Shown here one piece after another: positions 35,644-44,654 of a DNA stretch of 64,000 nucleotides. The notes beneath the pieces are model-generated. The model saw only the letters and a program-made list of their open reading frames with translations, made no database searches and was not told where the DNA came from. How positions within the stretch are numbered: position 1 is the stretch's first letter; the number at the start of each line of letters is the position of its first letter. The DNA comes from Fen-1298 sp050015675. GTDB lineage: Bacteria; Bacteroidota; Ignavibacteria; UBA10030. A program made the translations under genes and the position numbers. The DNA is taken from contig JBEKAY010000002.1 of assembly GCA_050015675.1 (NCBI GenBank), positions 124,001-188,000 on the forward strand, given 5' to 3'.

Positions 35644-36095
35644 GCTTTTTTTGATATTAAAATATCATCGCCCTGGACCACAACTCGGAGTTCATCGAGT
35701 GGACGCGGTGGTGGACCAGAGATGTTTCTGCCATGTAAATCGTATTTACCATTGTGACAAGCGCACCAGATCGTGCCATAATCTTTCCGGTATTGTACTG
35801 TGCAATCGAGATGAGTACACGTTGCGGAGAAGGCACGCAAGTCGCCATCGTTGGTTCGTATCAAGATCACCGGCTTGGTGCCAAACTTAATAATTTTTCC
35901 GCTATCTTTTTCAATCTCGCTCAACTTTCCCGCTTTAACACTTGACACTTCAACTTCTGCCTGTTTTGGCGGGATAAGGTATTCAAGGATCGGATACATT
36001 ACCGCACCAAGAAACGCAATCACTCCGCCGGAAAGAATAAGCTTGAGAAAATCTCTCTTAGTTTGTTGGTCCGGAATCTCAGGTTGTTGATTCAT
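35640..36095 (-). CDS. Rieske iron-sulphur protein
   Basis: 151 residues. N-terminal membrane anchor (LILSGGVIAFLGAVMYPILEYL) and a Rieske domain with CTHLDC and CACHNG, giving the Cys/His pairs for the [2Fe-2S] cluster and the two disulfide Cys; the following GKYDLHGRNISGPPPRPL is the conserved Pro loop. Accepts one electron from quinol in the cytochrome b pocket and passes it to a c-type haem. Stop codon overlaps the cytochrome b start (ATGA). Confidence 0.95.
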   Translation of the reverse strand: MNQQPEIPDQQTKRDFLKLILSGGVIAFLGAVMYPILEYLIPPKQAEVEVSSVKAGKLSEIEKDSGKIIKFGTKPVILIRTNDGDLRAFSATCTHLDCTVQYRKDYGTIWCACHNGKYDLHGRNISGPPPRPLDELRVVVQGDDILISKKA

Positions 36096-36109
36096 GCAAA
36101 AAGATCTCT

Positions 36110-37603
36110 CTATTGAGAATTATGACAATCACTGCAATTCATTTCTTTCCATGCATTTCCAATATCAATCGGATGTCGATATTCGACACCGCTCAACGAC
36201 ATACGCAATCCTTCCTTCTCAAATTGCTGGGCAAGGATTGTATGGCAAACATTGCAATCCCGTGATAGAACTTTTCCGTCGTCAGTAATATGTTTTCCAT
36301 CATGACAGCGGAAACAACCAGGATAATACAGATGCCCTATATTATCGGGAAATCTTTTCCAACTTACATGCATTTCAGGAAAATAATTCCGTCTAAATAT
36401 CTTCTGAACTTCTGAAACAACTTTCGCGATGGTGTCTTGTTTCGTCCTGGTAAGTTCCGGATAATTCGTTTGATAATATTCTTCGATTGCCAGCTTAATG
36501 CTATCAAGTCCAAGCTGTTTTGTTGAATACGAGGTCTCAAGAGCTTTGATAGAAATACTCTTCACATTAGGAATGGTCGGATCGATCCAGCCCAATGACA
36601 TAACATGATTGATTGACCTTGCCGGTGGATGATAAATATGCGTAGGACGGTTATGGCAATCAATGCAATCCATCCGACGAGTTTTCATGGTATGAATCTG
36701 TTCGTCTGTCAAAAAGTTTTCTGTACTTCGATATACGACGATTTTTCCTTCCGAATTTTTCGATCGTATCCAAGGAATGTTTTGGCGTTGCGAATCTGTT
36801 GCTATATAGGTCAATTCGTTTGCAATATTCATGTGCCAATGGATTCCAGATGTTGGGCCTGCCTCGATATTTCCACCGCCAATCTTGATGAGAAGATCTA
36901 GCATCCAACGAGTGTTTTTTTCATCAGAAAGGAAGTACGTATTCTTCAGCATTTTCTCACTGTAAAAGTGCTTAGGCCAATGACACTGTTCGCATGTTTC
37001 TTGAGCAGGACGTAGGTTCTCAATCGGCGTTGGTATTGGTTTGGGGAACTTATTGAACAGCGTTGCATACACTTGATACGCTCCCGAGAGCTTTGCCCGT
37101 ACAAACCACCCGGCGCCTGGACCGATATGACACTTGACACATCCAACACGAGCGTGCGGTGAAAATTCGTACGCAGTGTATTCAGGGCTCATGACCGTAT
37201 GACACATCGTACCGCAGAATTTATCTGAATCTGTATACTCATAAGCTTTGAAGCTGCCGAATGCTGAGAAGATCAAGAGCAGCAGCGCACCGAATGAAAA
37301 CCAAAAGAATGCATTCCGCTGCTTGGGATCATTTAAATCAACATGTGGTAATTTAAGATCATGCGGCAGTCCTTGCTTCTCGCGTTTGTGCTCACGCCAG
37401 GTACCATAGAACACAAACACCAGCCCAAGGAGAATGAATATTGGCAGAATGATAAATGTGAGTATGCCTACATATGGTTTCTGTTCTCCTTCAAACAGAT
37501 CAAGGACGGTCAAGAAGAGCACAAGTCCGAAACTCACCGATGCAATAGCAGCACCGATCAGTGTCCGCAAATTATAAAATGCCGGTGGAAAGATGCGCTT
37601 CAT
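36110..37603 (-). CDS. NapC/NirT-like multihaem membrane cytochrome (7 sites)
   Basis: 497 residues. Two N-terminal membrane helices (~15-40 and 45-70) and a third at ~98-118 precede the haem region. Sites: CGTMCH (CX3CH), CVKCH, CEQCH, CIDCH, CFRCH, CNVCH, CSDCH. The first two with following His residues (TVMSPEYTAYEFSPHARVG) match the NapC/NirT quinol-dehydrogenase pattern. The unusual CX3CH site is real in the reading and needs a haem lyase able to accept it. It precedes Rieske by 14 bases and is likely a subunit or second quinol entry point. Confidence 0.9.
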   Translation of the reverse strand: MKRIFPPAFYNLRTLIGAAIASVSFGLVLFLTVLDLFEGEQKPYVGILTFIILPIFILLGLVFVFYGTWREHKREKQGLPHDLKLPHVDLNDPKQRNAFFWFSFGALLLLIFSAFGSFKAYEYTDSDKFCGTMCHTVMSPEYTAYEFSPHARVGCVKCHIGPGAGWFVRAKLSGAYQVYATLFNKFPKPIPTPIENLRPAQETCEQCHWPKHFYSEKMLKNTYFLSDEKNTRWMLDLLIKIGGGNIEAGPTSGIHWHMNIANELTYIATDSQRQNIPWIRSKNSEGKIVVYRSTENFLTDEQIHTMKTRRMDCIDCHNRPTHIYHPPARSINHVMSLGWIDPTIPNVKSISIKALETSYSTKQLGLDSIKLAIEEYYQTNYPELTRTKQDTIAKVVSEVQKIFRRNYFPEMHVSWKRFPDNIGHLYYPGCFRCHDGKHITDDGKVLSRDCNVCHTILAQQFEKEGLRMSLSGVEYRHPIDIGNAWKEMNCSDCHNSQ

Positions 37604-37648
37604 TCAGTTAGTCCTTTATTCGATGCATGGTGATGAGCCCGTTTTTTA

Positions 37649-39898
37649 CTATTGCTTCTTGGTCCCATTTCCATTGGAATTCTCTTCAGAATCCACAATG
37701 ATCATAGCGTCATCTTCTTCCGACTTTTTACGCTTCAATGCCTCCAACTCCAGCGGATGTTCGTCCGCCATTTCGGCTTCGGTGATCGTGCCTTTGAGCC
37801 AGGCAAGATTCATCGGATAAATGTTTGGATTGAAAATAACAAAATAAATGTGCCAAACCAAGATAGCCAGAAATGCCAACCAAGCTTCATAGAAATGAAT
37901 AGTACGGGACACATCCCAGCCAAGTTTTGTCAACAACCCCATAAATGTGTTGTCAAACCAGAGGATCAACCCTGTCGTCACCATAACGACATTGCCCCAT
38001 ATGAGAGCCCAATATTCACTCTTCTCAATGTAACTAAACCTGCCGAATCTCGGTTTCGTTTTTGAGAACCCAAAATTATATTTTAGCACAGCAAGCGCGT
38101 CCTGCACATCATTCCAACGAGGCAAAAGATCTTTGATCATTTGCTTGCCTCGCTCTGTGAAGAATATATAATAGAGATGATACATACTGGCGATTATTAA
38201 CACAACGGCAGCAACACGATGTAGCAACCCGCGGAGATCAAAGATGCCTGTATTCAAATTCCGTATCGACACAACCCAAAATGCATCTGGATATCGAAGC
38301 ATAAACCCTGTAACAACCAATGTAAAAAAGCTGATTAAAAGCGAGACATGTTGAACCCGCTCAGAAAAAGTCATCCGCATATAGAGCGTATGCCCAAAAT
38401 GTTCTTCGGTTTCCAATCCGCGCCGGATCATAAGCTTGCGTCTTGATTTCCGATAAAAGTCGAGAAGATTATGCAACACCATCCCACCAATAATAGTAGA
38501 AATAAGTAAAATGTAAATATAAGAAATCCAATAAAAGAGTGGATCTTCTTTTTTTTCTGTTGCCACATGGACCGATCCAATGGTAAAGCGATTGTTTGCA
38601 CCAGGATGACATTTGCCGCATGTGACAGCCAGATTTGATTTTGAGATAGACGAAGTTGAATCTGAAGATGGTTTTATGTTGTGCACACCGTGACAACTTG
38701 CACAATTCGCTACTTGTATACTGCCGGAACGAATTGCAAGTCCATGATAACTCGCATCAAATGTTTGGAATCGGTTGCCGGCGATGCCATACTTATCGTT
38801 TAACGTGACAGAATTATGACACGGTGAGCATACTTGCTGAGAAACATTCCGCGGCGCCGTCGGTGAAGTCGGATCAGAAGGAGCAAGAATGTTATGTTCG
38901 CCATGACAGTTTGTACATACAGGAGCTTCTCTGTTTCCATTCAACGCAGACTTGCCATGGATACTCTCGGAGTATTCTTTTTCAATAGTACTATGACACT
39001 TCGCACATGTTGCCGGAATATTTGCACGATTCACTGTTGAAGTGGTCTCGCGTTCCCGTTGAATCGCATGACTTCCATGGCAATCCACACAATTAGCGGC
39101 TGCCCCATTCCCTTCCAACAATGCAAAACCATGAACGCTGTGTTCATATGCGGCAATAAATTTTGCCGAAGGTGCGACGCGTGCACGCACATCTGAATTG
39201 TCTAAATGACATGCAAGACACATCTTTTCCTGTGCAATCTTGATGCTGGAGGAATCTTTGCTACCTTTCAATTCTGTAATGCGGTTCAAGTGGCAAGATA
39301 TACAATTCGGCACACTTGTAATGCCGCTCGCCGCCGCCTTACCGTGTGTGGAGGTAAGATAGTGTTCTTTCTCCTGTACATGACACTTGCCACAGGTTTC
39401 AGTCAAACCGGCGCCGTAAAATTTTGATCCCGCACTCTTTGTTGCAATAACGTCGTGTGTACCATGGCATTGTTTGCATGAAACGACAAGTTCAGAGGCG
39501 CTTGTTTTTGATTTCAATATTGGGCTGTGAATGAGATGTCTGGTGGCAGCGTCTTTGTGACAGTTTAAACAATTGACCGGAACAATTTTTTCTTTGTGCG
39601 GAACATTGCCGGCATCAAAACCACTGTGACAAGCAACGCACACAAGCTTAGCATGCGGTGATTTTTTCAATACTGCGTGATCAACAAACAGAGTAATTGT
39701 TTTTCCCTTCTTCTCCATTATCAGCGTATTTTCTGAATGACATGCAAGACAATCATCCACACTCTGTGCTGAAACGATCCATGGGATTAATATGGACACT
39801 ATTATGATGATAAAGAAATAAATATTTAGAGAATGTTTAGGTTTCTGTATCGAATTTTTTTTCACCGGCAAGAACCTGAATTCTTTCTCTACAAACAT
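37649..39898 (-). CDS. 13-haem cytochrome fused to a cytochrome b561-like membrane domain
   Basis: 749 residues from ATG 39898; a TTG at 39949 is also possible. N-terminal signal/anchor (NIYFFIIIIVSILIPWIVSAQ), thirteen CxxCH (CLACH near residue 50 to CGKCHPG near 430), then a four-to-six-helix b-type domain (residues ~465-700) with several membrane His (VQHVSLLISFF, LLHRVAAVVLIIASMYHLYY, IHFYEAWLAFLAILVWH). The tail is acidic and soluble. The domain order resembles the CbcL-type inner-membrane quinol oxidases of metal reducers, but with more haem c. First gene of the cytochrome cluster, so probably an alternative quinone-linked module. Confidence 0.9.
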   Translation of the reverse strand: MFVEKEFRFLPVKKNSIQKPKHSLNIYFFIIIIVSILIPWIVSAQSVDDCLACHSENTLIMEKKGKTITLFVDHAVLKKSPHAKLVCVACHSGFDAGNVPHKEKIVPVNCLNCHKDAATRHLIHSPILKSKTSASELVVSCKQCHGTHDVIATKSAGSKFYGAGLTETCGKCHVQEKEHYLTSTHGKAAASGITSVPNCISCHLNRITELKGSKDSSSIKIAQEKMCLACHLDNSDVRARVAPSAKFIAAYEHSVHGFALLEGNGAAANCVDCHGSHAIQRERETTSTVNRANIPATCAKCHSTIEKEYSESIHGKSALNGNREAPVCTNCHGEHNILAPSDPTSPTAPRNVSQQVCSPCHNSVTLNDKYGIAGNRFQTFDASYHGLAIRSGSIQVANCASCHGVHNIKPSSDSTSSISKSNLAVTCGKCHPGANNRFTIGSVHVATEKKEDPLFYWISYIYILLISTIIGGMVLHNLLDFYRKSRRKLMIRRGLETEEHFGHTLYMRMTFSERVQHVSLLISFFTLVVTGFMLRYPDAFWVVSIRNLNTGIFDLRGLLHRVAAVVLIIASMYHLYYIFFTERGKQMIKDLLPRWNDVQDALAVLKYNFGFSKTKPRFGRFSYIEKSEYWALIWGNVVMVTTGLILWFDNTFMGLLTKLGWDVSRTIHFYEAWLAFLAILVWHIYFVIFNPNIYPMNLAWLKGTITEAEMADEHPLELEALKRKKSEEDDAMIIVDSEENSNGNGTKKQ

Positions 39899-40228
39899 GA
39901 TTCTGGACAAAAGCACGGATAAGGTGACAAATCGTGCCTTGATTATCAAGTTTTCACAAACTCATTATTTAAGCACACTCATTGACTCTTTTTTGAAAAC
40001 ACAAAACATAGAATAATTGGCAATGATTGTACCAAAAAATCAAGAGAAGTGTTGGTTATTTAAGCGTATTATTGCCGTTTGTGCTGCAATATTCATCGTT
40101 TTTATCCTGAGAATTGGAATTATTTGCTAAAAACGAGAATAAAATGTGTAGAAAGATAAACGGAAAATCCCAACGTGAATAATTTGAAATGGCTTTTTTC
40201 CACTCACATAAAAGAAAGAAACTCAGAT
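39899..40228. other. Intergenic upstream region of the cytochrome cluster
   Basis: About 330 bases with no gene. It contains a perfect CTTGATTATCAAG palindrome (39938-39950) about 40 bases before the first cytochrome ATG, a plausible operator whose spacing does not fit FNR/CRP. I could not find a confident -35/-10 pair. Confidence 0.4.
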
Positions 40229-41542
40229 TCAAACACCTGTATTCAAATCGCTTTTTCTGATTGTCCGCAGGTACTCTTCAAGCTGTGAGCGAAATAAAGG
40301 ATGCGTTATCGCAACGAGTGCTTCTGCGCGTTGGTGTAAATTTTTTCCATGAAGGAACGCTACGCCATATTCGGTCACGACATAATGAACATCCGCTCTA
40401 GAAGTTACTACTCCCGCTCCAGGTTTTAATTGGGGTACAATCCGGGAGACTGTATCATTCTTCGTTGTAGAAGGCAATGCAATGAATGCTTTGCCTCCTT
40501 TAGAAAACGAACAGCCGCGAACAAAATCTACTTGACCGCCAAATCCACTGTAGATTTTTGTCCCGATAGAATCAGAACAGATTTGTCCAGTAATATCAAC
40601 TTCGATGCATGAGTTGATTCCTACCATCTTATCATTTTGTGCAATGATGTATGGATTATTTGTATAATCGCAAGGATGAAGCTCGAAGAGTGGATTGTTG
40701 TGGACATACTCATACAATTGCTGAGAACCTAATATGAATGTCGCGACAACTTTGCCGGGATGAAGTGTTTTCTTCTGATTGGTGATGATTCCTTTCTCAA
40801 TAGCTTTCACCACGCCGTCGGAAACCATTTCTGTGTGAATTCCTAAATGTTGTTTCCCTTCTATGCGTGCCAGCACAGCATCCGGAATGCCGCCGATTCC
40901 TAATTGCAGAGTGGCGCCATCTTCTATCATCGGAGCAATGAAGTCGGCAATTTTTTCCTCGATCTCTGATGCAGCAATTTGTTTCCCTTCAATGATTGGT
41001 ACGGAGCACTCTACTATTTTATGAACACGCGATACATGAATAAAAACATCGCCCAATGTGCGCGGCATTCGTTCATTGACTTGCGCTACGACGATCTTTG
41101 CATTCTCCGCAGCCCCTTTTGATGCGCCGCATTCAACTCCAAAGCTCATGAATCCGTGAGCATCCGGCGGTGAAAGATGAACCAGTGCAACATCAAGTGG
41201 AATGTGCCCATCCCGGAAGAGTGCAGGGATTTGAGAAAGATGGATCGGAACATAATCCGATATTCCTTCCGCGATGGATTGCCGGTCGCCAGGACCGACA
41301 AAGAGAGAATTGTGTCTGAAGTGTTGCGCCATGCCGGGTTTGGAGAGCGGATCATCACCGAGCAGCAAGACATGATTTGCCTCTACATTCATCAGTTCCG
41401 ATGCGCGTTTTGCGAGTGCATTCGTGAGTAGGAGCGGAGTTGCTGAATTACCGCTGATAAAAATACGATCGTTAGATTTGACGACTTTAACCGCTTCTTC
41501 AATAGGAACAACTTTCGATTTATATTGATCGAGCCAGCTCAT
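40229..41542 (-). CDS. Acetyl-CoA hydrolase/CoA-transferase family protein
   Basis: 437 residues. Family I CoA-transferase fold in two halves, with GIHTEMVSDG holding the catalytic Glu and LQLGIGGIPDAVLA in the first half, and the C-terminal GFGGQVDFVRG and VVTEYGVAFLHGKNL segments typical of 4-hydroxybutyrate CoA-transferase, acetyl-CoA hydrolase and succinyl-CoA:acetate CoA-transferase. Exact acyl donor cannot be told. Located 11 bases after the alanine dehydrogenase gene, in the same direction; together with malic enzyme-PTA it fits interconversion of acetyl-CoA and acids. Confidence 0.92.
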   Translation of the reverse strand: MSWLDQYKSKVVPIEEAVKVVKSNDRIFISGNSATPLLLTNALAKRASELMNVEANHVLLLGDDPLSKPGMAQHFRHNSLFVGPGDRQSIAEGISDYVPIHLSQIPALFRDGHIPLDVALVHLSPPDAHGFMSFGVECGASKGAAENAKIVVAQVNERMPRTLGDVFIHVSRVHKIVECSVPIIEGKQIAASEIEEKIADFIAPMIEDGATLQLGIGGIPDAVLARIEGKQHLGIHTEMVSDGVVKAIEKGIITNQKKTLHPGKVVATFILGSQQLYEYVHNNPLFELHPCDYTNNPYIIAQNDKMVGINSCIEVDITGQICSDSIGTKIYSGFGGQVDFVRGCSFSKGGKAFIALPSTTKNDTVSRIVPQLKPGAGVVTSRADVHYVVTEYGVAFLHGKNLHQRAEALVAITHPLFRSQLEEYLRTIRKSDLNTGV

Positions 41543-41553
41543 AATCAGTCCTA

Positions 41554-42690
41554 TTAAATTGTGGCTGCAGAAGAATTCAGTAACTGTTGCACATCCGCGA
41601 CCTTCAAATCAAACGCCTTAGATGCTGCACGATTAGTACACTGTCCTCTGAACGTGCAGACTCCTTTTGAGAGACCGATATCAGCTCGAAGAACCTGTTC
41701 CATCCCAAGTTCTGTGGCTTCCCGTAAGAATGGAAGGAGCACATTCGTCCATCCAACTGTTGCTGTGCGCGGCACAGACGCCGGTGTATTCGGAACACAA
41801 TAATGTACTACACCATGCATAATATAGATCGGATCAAGCAATGTCGTGGGGTGGCTTGTTTCCACACAACCGCCTTGATCGATAGAGATATCAACAATGA
41901 CAGAACCGGGTTTCATTTGTTTTACCATGTTCTCAGAAACCAAATGCGGTGTCCTTTCACCTTTCAGCAAAACTGCCCCGATGAGTACGTCGGCTTCACG
42001 CACGGCACACTCAATGTTGTATTGATCAGATACGGCAGTTGCGATTCTCCATCGAAACAAATCCTCCACATCGCGTAAGCGGCTTATATTCTTGTCTATG
42101 ATCATCACTTTCGCGCCAAGTCCAAGTGCAACACGAGCCGCAGTGCGCCCAACGGTTCCAGCGCCAAGAATGAGCACATCAGCGGCAGGCACGCCGGGAA
42201 TGCTTCCCAAGAGGACGCCGCGTCCGCCTTGACGGGCTTGGAGATAGTGTGCCGCTACTTGAATGGAAATCTGTCCGGCAATTTCTGCCATCGTTTGAAC
42301 AATCGGCAGATCGCCGCGTTCATTTTCAATCAACTCATATCCGATGGCAGTTACATGCTTTTCAAGAAGAGTCTCTATTGTTTTTCGTTTGGAAATGGCA
42401 AGATGCAATGCCGAAAAAAGTGTTTGCCCCTCGTGGAGAATTTTGAGCTCTGAATCAGCGGGCGGTGCAATTTTTAAAACAATATCAGATCGATTAATAA
42501 CTTCTTCCGGACTGTACACAATCACGGCGCCTGCAATGATGTACTCATTGTCCGTAAAGAAGCTCAGCGCTCCAGCATTTCGTTCTACATACACAACAGC
42601 GCCTAAGCTCACCAATGTTTGTACACCGCCCGGCGTCAGCGCTACCCGCCGTTCCGAAGGAGCTATTTCCTTGAGTATGCCAATGTTCAT
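41554..42690 (-). CDS. ald: Alanine dehydrogenase
   Basis: 378 residues of the alanine dehydrogenase/pyridine-nucleotide-transhydrogenase family. It interconverts alanine and pyruvate plus ammonia using NAD. N-terminal KEIAPSERRVALTPGGV, nucleotide-binding VLILGAGTVGRTAARVALGLGAKVMI, and the signature DVLIGAVLLKGERTPHLV. Length and single nucleotide-binding fold favour alanine dehydrogenase over the transhydrogenase alpha subunit. AGGAAGG precedes the ATG. It sits near pyruvate-linked enzymes (malic enzyme, Kor). Confidence 0.93.
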   Translation of the reverse strand: MNIGILKEIAPSERRVALTPGGVQTLVSLGAVVYVERNAGALSFFTDNEYIIAGAVIVYSPEEVINRSDIVLKIAPPADSELKILHEGQTLFSALHLAISKRKTIETLLEKHVTAIGYELIENERGDLPIVQTMAEIAGQISIQVAAHYLQARQGGRGVLLGSIPGVPAADVLILGAGTVGRTAARVALGLGAKVMIIDKNISRLRDVEDLFRWRIATAVSDQYNIECAVREADVLIGAVLLKGERTPHLVSENMVKQMKPGSVIVDISIDQGGCVETSHPTTLLDPIYIMHGVVHYCVPNTPASVPRTATVGWTNVLLPFLREATELGMEQVLRADIGLSKGVCTFRGQCTNRAASKAFDLKVADVQQLLNSSAATI

Positions 42691-42912
42691 GCCATCAATC
42701 CTTCCTCTAATTTATTTCGTGCCGTACCTTAGAAAATGATTACGTGAAGTGCAAGATGCGTTATGAGTTTGTTCTATTGTAGTCCTGTGAATAGATGCAA
42801 AAGCTCTGAGCTATATACGTTGAATTTGTTGGTTATTCATCACAGAACCTCCATTCAAAATCCATAGAAAGCAATATTTCTGTGCGAAGATTTGTTCTCA
42901 GTATTGGCAGGT

Positions 42913-43233
42913 TTACAGGAATTCCGGATTACATTCAGAGATGACACCGTTGCTCACTTGACCACACGCGCGGATTTCATTCAGTTTCTGATTAATGTGC
43001 AAAACGATGGGACTCTTCTCCTCTAAAAGTTCGCGAACAAAAGAATTCACAGCCGGATAATCACATTCCGTCATAATTGCCTCGCAGAATTGAATCATCT
43101 CTGCTTCTTTACGCATTGCCTCAGTCAACATTTTGCATGTGATACGACAGTCATGGTTGCATTTTGGATAACCAGTTGCAGTAGTATGTTCACTCCAAGC
43201 TTGAATTGCAGATTGTGTTTTATCCGTTTGCAT
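42913..43233 (-). CDS. Small Cys-rich protein coupled to korC, unknown
   Basis: 106 residues with no family I recognise. Seven Cys: three in CNHDCRITC (C25, C29, C33, spaced CX3CX3C), then C50, C57, and two near the end. Otherwise helical and acidic. The start ATG (43233) overlaps the korC stop by one base (TAATG), a strong sign that it is a real, translationally coupled gene. An iron-sulphur or metal role as accessory to the 2-oxoacid:ferredoxin oxidoreductase is inference. Confidence 0.75.
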   Translation of the reverse strand: MQTDKTQSAIQAWSEHTTATGYPKCNHDCRITCKMLTEAMRKEAEMIQFCEAIMTECDYPAVNSFVRELLEEKSPIVLHINQKLNEIRACGQVSNGVISECNPEFL

Positions 43234-43808
43234 TATCGCGCCGCCATTTCAGTTGTTGCCTCTATCGCCAATTCCCTACCCCGCACTAACGCTTGTTCAT
43301 TTATAGGAATTAGATGTTGTCTATGCGGAGGCAGAACATTATGAAGAGCACTTATTACATGCTCCAACTTTACAATAGGACGTAGTTGGAGGAAAGCGCC
43401 GAGCAGCACCATGTTTGCTACTTGTTTGCTTTTGAGATTTTGGGCTTCTTCTAATCCTGCAATAGCTAGAACCTTGATGTCTTTTCTTTTTGGCGGACGT
43501 ATGATTGTGGATTTTTCATAAATTAAAATGCCGCCCGGCTTCACGGCGTTTTCAAATTTTTCGATCGACGGCTGATTCAATACAATGGCAGTATCAAATC
43601 TTGTGACAATAGGGGAACTGATACGTGAATCAGAAACAATCACTGTGCAATTTGCTGTGCCGCCGCGCATCTCGGGACCATAGGAGGGCATCCAACTTAC
43701 TTCTTTGTTTCCTTCCGTTGCGGCGTACGCGATGATTTGCCCCATGGAAAGAACTCCCTGACCGCCAAAGCCAGCAATAATTATTTCTTGAGTCGTGTTC
43801 ATATTCAT
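43233..43808 (-). CDS. korC: 2-oxoacid:ferredoxin oxidoreductase, gamma subunit
   Basis: 191 residues. IIIAGFGGQGVLSMGQIIAYAA and the following PSYGPEMRGGTANC are the classical gamma-subunit signatures. Partner of KorA/KorB; the complex oxidatively decarboxylates 2-oxoglutarate (or a related 2-oxoacid) with CoA and ferredoxin. It follows korB by 68 bases and is coupled with the small Cys-rich gene downstream. Confidence 0.95.
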   Translation of the reverse strand: MNMNTTQEIIIAGFGGQGVLSMGQIIAYAATEGNKEVSWMPSYGPEMRGGTANCTVIVSDSRISSPIVTRFDTAIVLNQPSIEKFENAVKPGGILIYEKSTIIRPPKRKDIKVLAIAGLEEAQNLKSKQVANMVLLGAFLQLRPIVKLEHVISALHNVLPPHRQHLIPINEQALVRGRELAIEATTEMAAR

Positions 43809-43876
43809 AGCCGTGTTAATTTTAAAGAGGATGTTCCTTTACTATCATTCATTACACAGTTGAACAGAGTTCTCAA

Positions 43877-44644
43877 TTAACTCTTCGGCACTTTAATATC
43901 GCCAAGAGGATAAAATGGAAACATATTTTTCTCCAACCACTCATTTGATTCTACTGGTGTCATTTTCCAACCCGACGGGCAATTAGAGATAACTTCGATA
44001 AAACAGGTTCCCCTTTTTTCTTTTTGATATTTGAATGATAGAGAAATTGCCTTCTTCAACTTACGTACGGCTGCTGTATTGTGTACCGAGTGTCGTGAAA
44101 CATAGTACGCGCCGGGAAGCTGAGCAATTAATTCTGTAATCTTCAGCGGATTGCCCATAGTGAGTGCTTCGCGCCCAAATGGTGACGTTGTTGTTTTCAT
44201 CCCCAATAATGATGTGGGAGCCATCTGACCACCTGTCATTCCGTATATACCGTTGTTGATAAAGAGCATCAGAATATTCTCACCGCGATTGACAGTATGA
44301 ATTGTTTCACCAGTACCAATTGCTGCAAGATCGCCGTCGCCTTGATAAGAAAAAATATATTTATCGGGAAGAACACGCTTAATTCCTGTCGCTACTGCAC
44401 TCGCGCGTCCGTGTGCAGCTTCTTGCATATCGATGTTCATATAGTCGTATGCAAATACAGCACATCCTACAGGCGCCACGCCGACGGTTTCTTCCTGAAT
44501 ATTCATTTCCTCAATAACTTCCATCAGGATTTTATGCACAACGCCGTGTCCGCATCCCGGGCAATAGTGTGTCGGCGTATCGGTAAGCGTTTTCGGTTTT
44601 GTATAAACAACTTCTAATCCGTCAATTTTCGTTGCTGTTTCCAT
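43877..44644 (-). CDS. korB: 2-oxoacid:ferredoxin oxidoreductase, beta subunit (TPP-binding)
   Basis: 255 residues from ATG 44644, chosen because GAGG lies 8 bases upstream; the frame reaches 44686 inside korA. The TPP site is GDGDLAAIGTGETIHTVNRGENILMLFINN (GDG...NN), read in pieces as GDGDLAAIGTGE and LMLFINN. The N-terminal HYCPGCGHG has the Cys pair found in KorB. Directly downstream of korA. Confidence 0.95.
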   Translation of the reverse strand: METATKIDGLEVVYTKPKTLTDTPTHYCPGCGHGVVHKILMEVIEEMNIQEETVGVAPVGCAVFAYDYMNIDMQEAAHGRASAVATGIKRVLPDKYIFSYQGDGDLAAIGTGETIHTVNRGENILMLFINNGIYGMTGGQMAPTSLLGMKTTTSPFGREALTMGNPLKITELIAQLPGAYYVSRHSVHNTAAVRKLKKAISLSFKYQKEKRGTCFIEVISNCPSGWKMTPVESNEWLEKNMFPFYPLGDIKVPKS

Positions 44645-44654
44645 TTCTTTTACC

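Noticed and set aside
29875..39898. Regular CxxCH spacing as a CRISPR-like or tandem DNA repeat
   Set aside because: The repeats are at protein level with variable DNA and spacing; I saw no CRISPR array in the window.
39938..39950. CTTGATTATCAAG as an FNR/CRP site before the cytochrome cluster
   Set aside because: Half-sites match but the spacer is 1 base instead of 4, so it is recorded only as a palindrome.
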